In this document: positions 5,919 through 8,141 of the stretch, piece by piece
Layout: every line of letters starts with the position of its first letter
Position numbering within the stretch: position 1 is the stretch's first letter
From: Candidatus Zipacnadia bacterium
GTDB taxonomy: Bacteria > Armatimonadota > UBA5377 > JALGUK01
Direction: 5' to 3'
Length of the DNA: 8,141 nucleotides
Assembly (NCBI GenBank): GCA_029820875.1
Contig: JALGUK010000056.1
Location: forward strand, 1 to 8,141
The notes under the pieces: model-generated
Database searches by the model: none
Told to the model about the DNA's origin: nothing
What the model saw: the letters and a program-made list of their open reading frames with translations, nothing else
Translations under genes and position numbers: made by a program

Positions 5919-6497
5919 TCATTGCCGCCACCGCGCCACTGACCCCATCAGCCACGGCAGCCACCGGCTGAACACTTTCACCGCCTCGGGGTCCTGGCGG
6001 CTCGCTGAAACCACATGACTCCCCAACGCCCCACCCCCGAGAGCGTAATAGCCGATTGCGGCTCCACCGAGGGCGATGTACCCCAACGCAACTCCACCAG
6101 CCGCCACACCTCCCATGCTGACACCACCGAATACAAGGCCGCCAAGCCCGATACCTCCAATGCACAACCCACCCATAGTGATGCCCCCGAGCGCTATTGC
6201 ACCGATGGCGATATTCCCAATCGCAATCCAGCCCTTGGCAATGCGGGCGCGTCCCGTATAGGGGTCCACGCCTGTCGCAATATGGAGCAACGGCAGCCCC
6301 ATCATCGTTGCCTGCGACCGGTATTCGTACCCATACATCCTCGGTCGCGCCAGGACAAGCGGCGGCCGAGTCCGGTCCTCCTCGGAAACGGCAGTCTCCT
6401 CCGCAGGAACGCCAAGCGCATCGGCCAGTCGGTCCAGCTTCTCCTCGACCCGCGAGAGCCGCTCCTTTAGCTGTCGGATATCGCGATTGGATGTCAC
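5919..6497 (-). CDS. Coiled-coil protein with fourteen glycine-rich pentad repeats
   Basis: A 192-residue protein in three parts. Residues about 5-28 form a charged heptad-type coiled coil (IRQLKERLSRVEEKLDRLADAL). After a linker, residues about 53-90 hold a conserved-looking block (MYGYEYRSQATMMGLPLLHI, then AKGW). Residues 91-160 are fourteen uninterrupted five-residue units of the form [ILV]-A-[ILM]-G-G with no charged residue. From memory, similar proteins with a GLPL-x-HI block followed by IAIG-type repeats occur as uncharacterised proteins in several bacteria; I know of no function. The repeat could fold as a beta-solenoid or insert in the membrane. The start is GTG at 6497, overlapping the symporter TGA (6494-6496) as GTGA, with GAGGTG (6503-6508) 5 bases upstream. 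This implies translational coupling to the symporter. The short C-terminal tail contains FSRWLPWLMG. Confidence 0.78.
   Translation of the reverse strand: MTSNRDIRQLKERLSRVEEKLDRLADALGVPAEETAVSEEDRTRPPLVLARPRMYGYEYRSQATMMGLPLLHIATGVDPYTGRARIAKGWIAIGNIAIGAIALGGITMGGLCIGGIGLGGLVFGGVSMGGVAAGGVALGYIALGGAAIGYYALGGGALGSHVVSASRQDPEAVKVFSRWLPWLMGSVARWRQ
6018..6227 (-). repeat. Fourteen pentapeptide units in the glycine-rich protein
   Basis: The region encodes units such as IAIGN, IAIGA, IALGG, ITMGG, LCIGG, IGLGG, LVFGG, VSMGG, VAAGG, VALGY, IALGG, AAIGY, YALGG and GALGS. Gly at position 4 is invariant and Gly at position 5 is frequent. At the DNA level the 15-base period is degenerate, so the repeat is old or under selection at the protein level. 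Confidence 0.85.
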
Positions 6498-8050
6498 GCG
6501 CTCACCTCTTCCTCCGACTCCGCGCCAACGGGTTTTTCATCGGCGTCCTCGATGTGCATGCCCGGCTCATATACCAGCCCTTCCACCTTCTCCGGCGGAG
6601 GCGGAGGCAGAAGGAAGCTCGCGACATACCCGACTACGAAGGTGACCAGCGTTCCAATCGCGTTGTACCACAGCCAAGTAACGTCGGTCTTGAAGGCGAT
6701 AAGGACCACCACCGGGAAACCCACCGCCGCTCCAATCAGCGTGCCGCGCGCGTTCGCACGACGCGTAATCATCCCCAGCAGGAAAATCCCCAGCAGGGGC
6801 CCGGAAAACCAAGACGCAACGCTGACGGACTTCTCCATCAGCCCCTTCCCCCACGCTCCGAGCACTATCGCGAGAGCAGTCGCAAGCCCTCCCCATATCA
6901 ACGTCCACATGCGCGCCATCGCAAGCCTCCGGCGCTCAGTGGCCTTCCACCCGAAGAGTCTCTCGTAAATGTCAACAAGGGTCGTGGTCGTAATCGAATT
7001 GATTCCGGAGTCAATGCTGGACATCGTCGCAGCAAACAGCGCGGCAAGAATTAGGCCCCGAATACCGACGGGCATTTGGTTGGCCACAAAGTACGGGAGA
7101 ATGCGGTCCGCCTGCTCCGGCGGGAACGCCGGCGCCACCTCCGGGTGAAGGTGATAGTACGCCCAAAGAGCGGTCCCAACCCAGTAGAAAACAATGCTGA
7201 TAGGAACGATAACACAGGCATGAAAAATCAGCGTGCGGCGGGCCTCAGCGTAAGATTTCGTTGTAAGATAACGCTGGATGGCGACCTGGTCCGTTGAATA
7301 GGCGGTCAAGGCCGAGAATGCGCCGCCTAACATCACTCCCCAAACCGTCATCTCGGTCAACGCCTTATCGAGACTCAAGTCAACCACCCGCAACTTTCCT
7401 CCGGCCATCGCCGCCTGCCATAACGCCCCGAACCCACCGTCAGTGCCTGCAATAACCATTATCCCTACAAGTATAACGCCGCCGAAAAGCACTATGAATT
7501 GAATCACATCGGTCCAGATGACCGCCTCAATGCCTCCCATCACAGTATAGGCGGTCGCAAGCAGTCCCATTATCAGAACCGCGGCCTCCCACGGCACCCC
7601 AAAGAATTCGGACGCGGCAAGTGCCGGTGCAAAGATAACCAGGCCCATCCAGCCCAATCGCCAGAGAATGAACGAGAGGCTGCCTATGCTGCGTAGGGGG
7701 AGATTGAATCGCCGCTCGAGGTACTCGTATGCGGTATATATGTCCAGCCCGCGGAAAAACGGGAGAAACACCACCAGCAATACAGGGGTAACAAGAGGGA
7801 TGCAAAACAACCACAATGAGTATTGCAGGTCACTCTTGTACGCCAACCCGGGCGCGCCCATGTACGTGATGGCCGACAGCAGGCTTGCGACAATCGAGAT
7901 GGATACGGCGAAGAAGCCCATCTTCCGCCCGGCCAAGAAGTAGTCCTTGACCGTCGCTTGTTGTCTCATGAACCATACGCCGATACCGACCACTGCTACA
8001 AGGTAGGCGAGGATGACCAGCACATCCGCGGGGTGAATTGCATTCGACAT
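6494..8050 (-). CDS. Solute:sodium symporter (SSS family)
   Basis: A 518-residue inner-membrane transporter that couples sodium entry to uptake of a small solute, with the LeuT-type fold and about 13 hydrophobic segments. Family features in order: DYFLAGRKMGFFAVSIS (36-52), the AYEYLERRFN block (107-116), the signature GGIEAVIWTDVIQ (172-184), STDQVAIQRYL (252-262), and AATMSSIDSGINS (340-352). Ser344-Ser345 match the serines that bind sodium in the Vibrio sugar transporter. The tail is PPPPP (482-486) followed by an acidic cytoplasmic end, EEEVSA. The substrate (sugar, amino acid, carboxylate or vitamin) cannot be read from the sequence. The start is ATG at 8050, giving the normal N-terminus before the first helix; GGTGAG (8060-8065) is a weak binding site at a 9-base spacing. 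The stop overlaps the GTG of the pentad-repeat gene. The full family length is present with no frame break. Confidence 0.95.
   Translation of the reverse strand: MSNAIHPADVLVILAYLVAVVGIGVWFMRQQATVKDYFLAGRKMGFFAVSISIVASLLSAITYMGAPGLAYKSDLQYSLWLFCIPLVTPVLLVVFLPFFRGLDIYTAYEYLERRFNLPLRSIGSLSFILWRLGWMGLVIFAPALAASEFFGVPWEAAVLIMGLLATAYTVMGGIEAVIWTDVIQFIVLFGGVILVGIMVIAGTDGGFGALWQAAMAGGKLRVVDLSLDKALTEMTVWGVMLGGAFSALTAYSTDQVAIQRYLTTKSYAEARRTLIFHACVIVPISIVFYWVGTALWAYYHLHPEVAPAFPPEQADRILPYFVANQMPVGIRGLILAALFAATMSSIDSGINSITTTTLVDIYERLFGWKATERRRLAMARMWTLIWGGLATALAIVLGAWGKGLMEKSVSVASWFSGPLLGIFLLGMITRRANARGTLIGAAVGFPVVVLIAFKTDVTWLWYNAIGTLVTFVVGYVASFLLPPPPPEKVEGLVYEPGMHIEDADEKPVGAESEEEVSA
6503..6508 (-). promoter_or_regulatory. 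Ribosome binding site of the pentad-repeat gene, inside the symporter end
   Basis: GAGGTG lies 5 bases before the GTG start at 6497, within the last codons of the symporter gene. It supports the GTG start and the coupling of the two genes. Confidence 0.65.
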
Positions 8051-8141
8051 CAGGAGGTGCTCACCACTTTCCCCAAAGAATAATCTATTGAGTTACTCCA
8101 TTTCTCCCTCCTCATCATACCACAGCGCTTGCCCCCGCCAC
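8051..8141 (-). promoter_or_regulatory. Leader of the symporter gene
   Basis: This 91-base upstream stretch contains no other gene. On the minus strand it holds a possible -10, TATGAT (8114-8119), whose -35 would fall at the window edge. It also holds a strong AGGAGGG followed 4 bases later by a two-codon reading frame ATG-GAG-TAA (8093-8101). Directly before the symporter ATG is CACCTCCT (8052-8059), which is complementary both to a Shine-Dalgarno sequence and to the upstream AGGAGG. Whether the -10 or the mini-frame is real is not decided; if the -10 is used, transcription would begin inside the AGGAGGG. Confidence 0.35.

Noticed and set aside
6197..7054. A 285-codon open frame on the plus strand
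   Set aside because: It is antisense to the symporter and the pentad-repeat gene. Its Arg/Pro/Gln-rich composition is that of a shadow frame.
8052..8059. AGGAGGTG on the plus strand as a ribosome binding site
   Set aside because: The plus-strand frames that follow stop within a few codons or run off the window without coding character. It is mentioned only as its complement in the symporter leader.

Overview
The window holds eight genes, all on the minus strand, packed from edge to edge with gaps of about 70 to 165 bases and one start/stop overlap. No RNA gene, CRISPR array, insertion sequence or integrase is visible, and no stretch longer than 300 bases lacks a gene. The gene content (a sulfatase, a secreted beta-propeller of the glycoside hydrolase type, a solute:sodium symporter, a YkuD L,D-transpeptidase) and the G+C-rich DNA fit a free-living Gram-negative-type bacterium of the Planctomycetota/Verrucomicrobiota, Hydrogenedentota or Armatimonadota sort. 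That placement is inferred from gene content and is weak. Several starts are GTG or TTG with good ribosome binding sites.

In transcription order (right to left), the window opens with a leader (8051-8141) and a solute:sodium symporter (SSS family, 6494-8050). The symporter stop overlaps the GTG start of a 192-residue protein (5919-6497) with an N-terminal coiled coil and fourteen hydrophobic, uncharged pentads of the form [ILV]-A-[ILM]-G-G. The two look translationally coupled. After a 164-base gap with a TATAAT-type promoter comes a secreted YkuD L,D-transpeptidase (4888-5754). It is followed by a probably secreted five-bladed-propeller protein (3272-4789) whose translation-start region is duplicated in frame 72 bases downstream.

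A near-consensus sigma-70 promoter (TTGACA, 17 bases, TATACT) then precedes a four-helix membrane protein of unknown function (2590-3165). A second promoter precedes thioredoxin (2141-2467), which is followed by a family 2 glycosyltransferase (1376-2071) and a sulfatase-fold hydrolase (1-1303, cut by the window edge). The last three could form one transcript.

The points most worth a second look are these: the sulfatase has threonine where the formylglycine cysteine or serine should be; the pentad-repeat protein is coupled to the symporter; the propeller gene has a duplicated ribosome binding site and start; and the thioredoxin has a tryptophan directly after its CGPC. No clearly new multi-gene system can be shown from the sequence alone.
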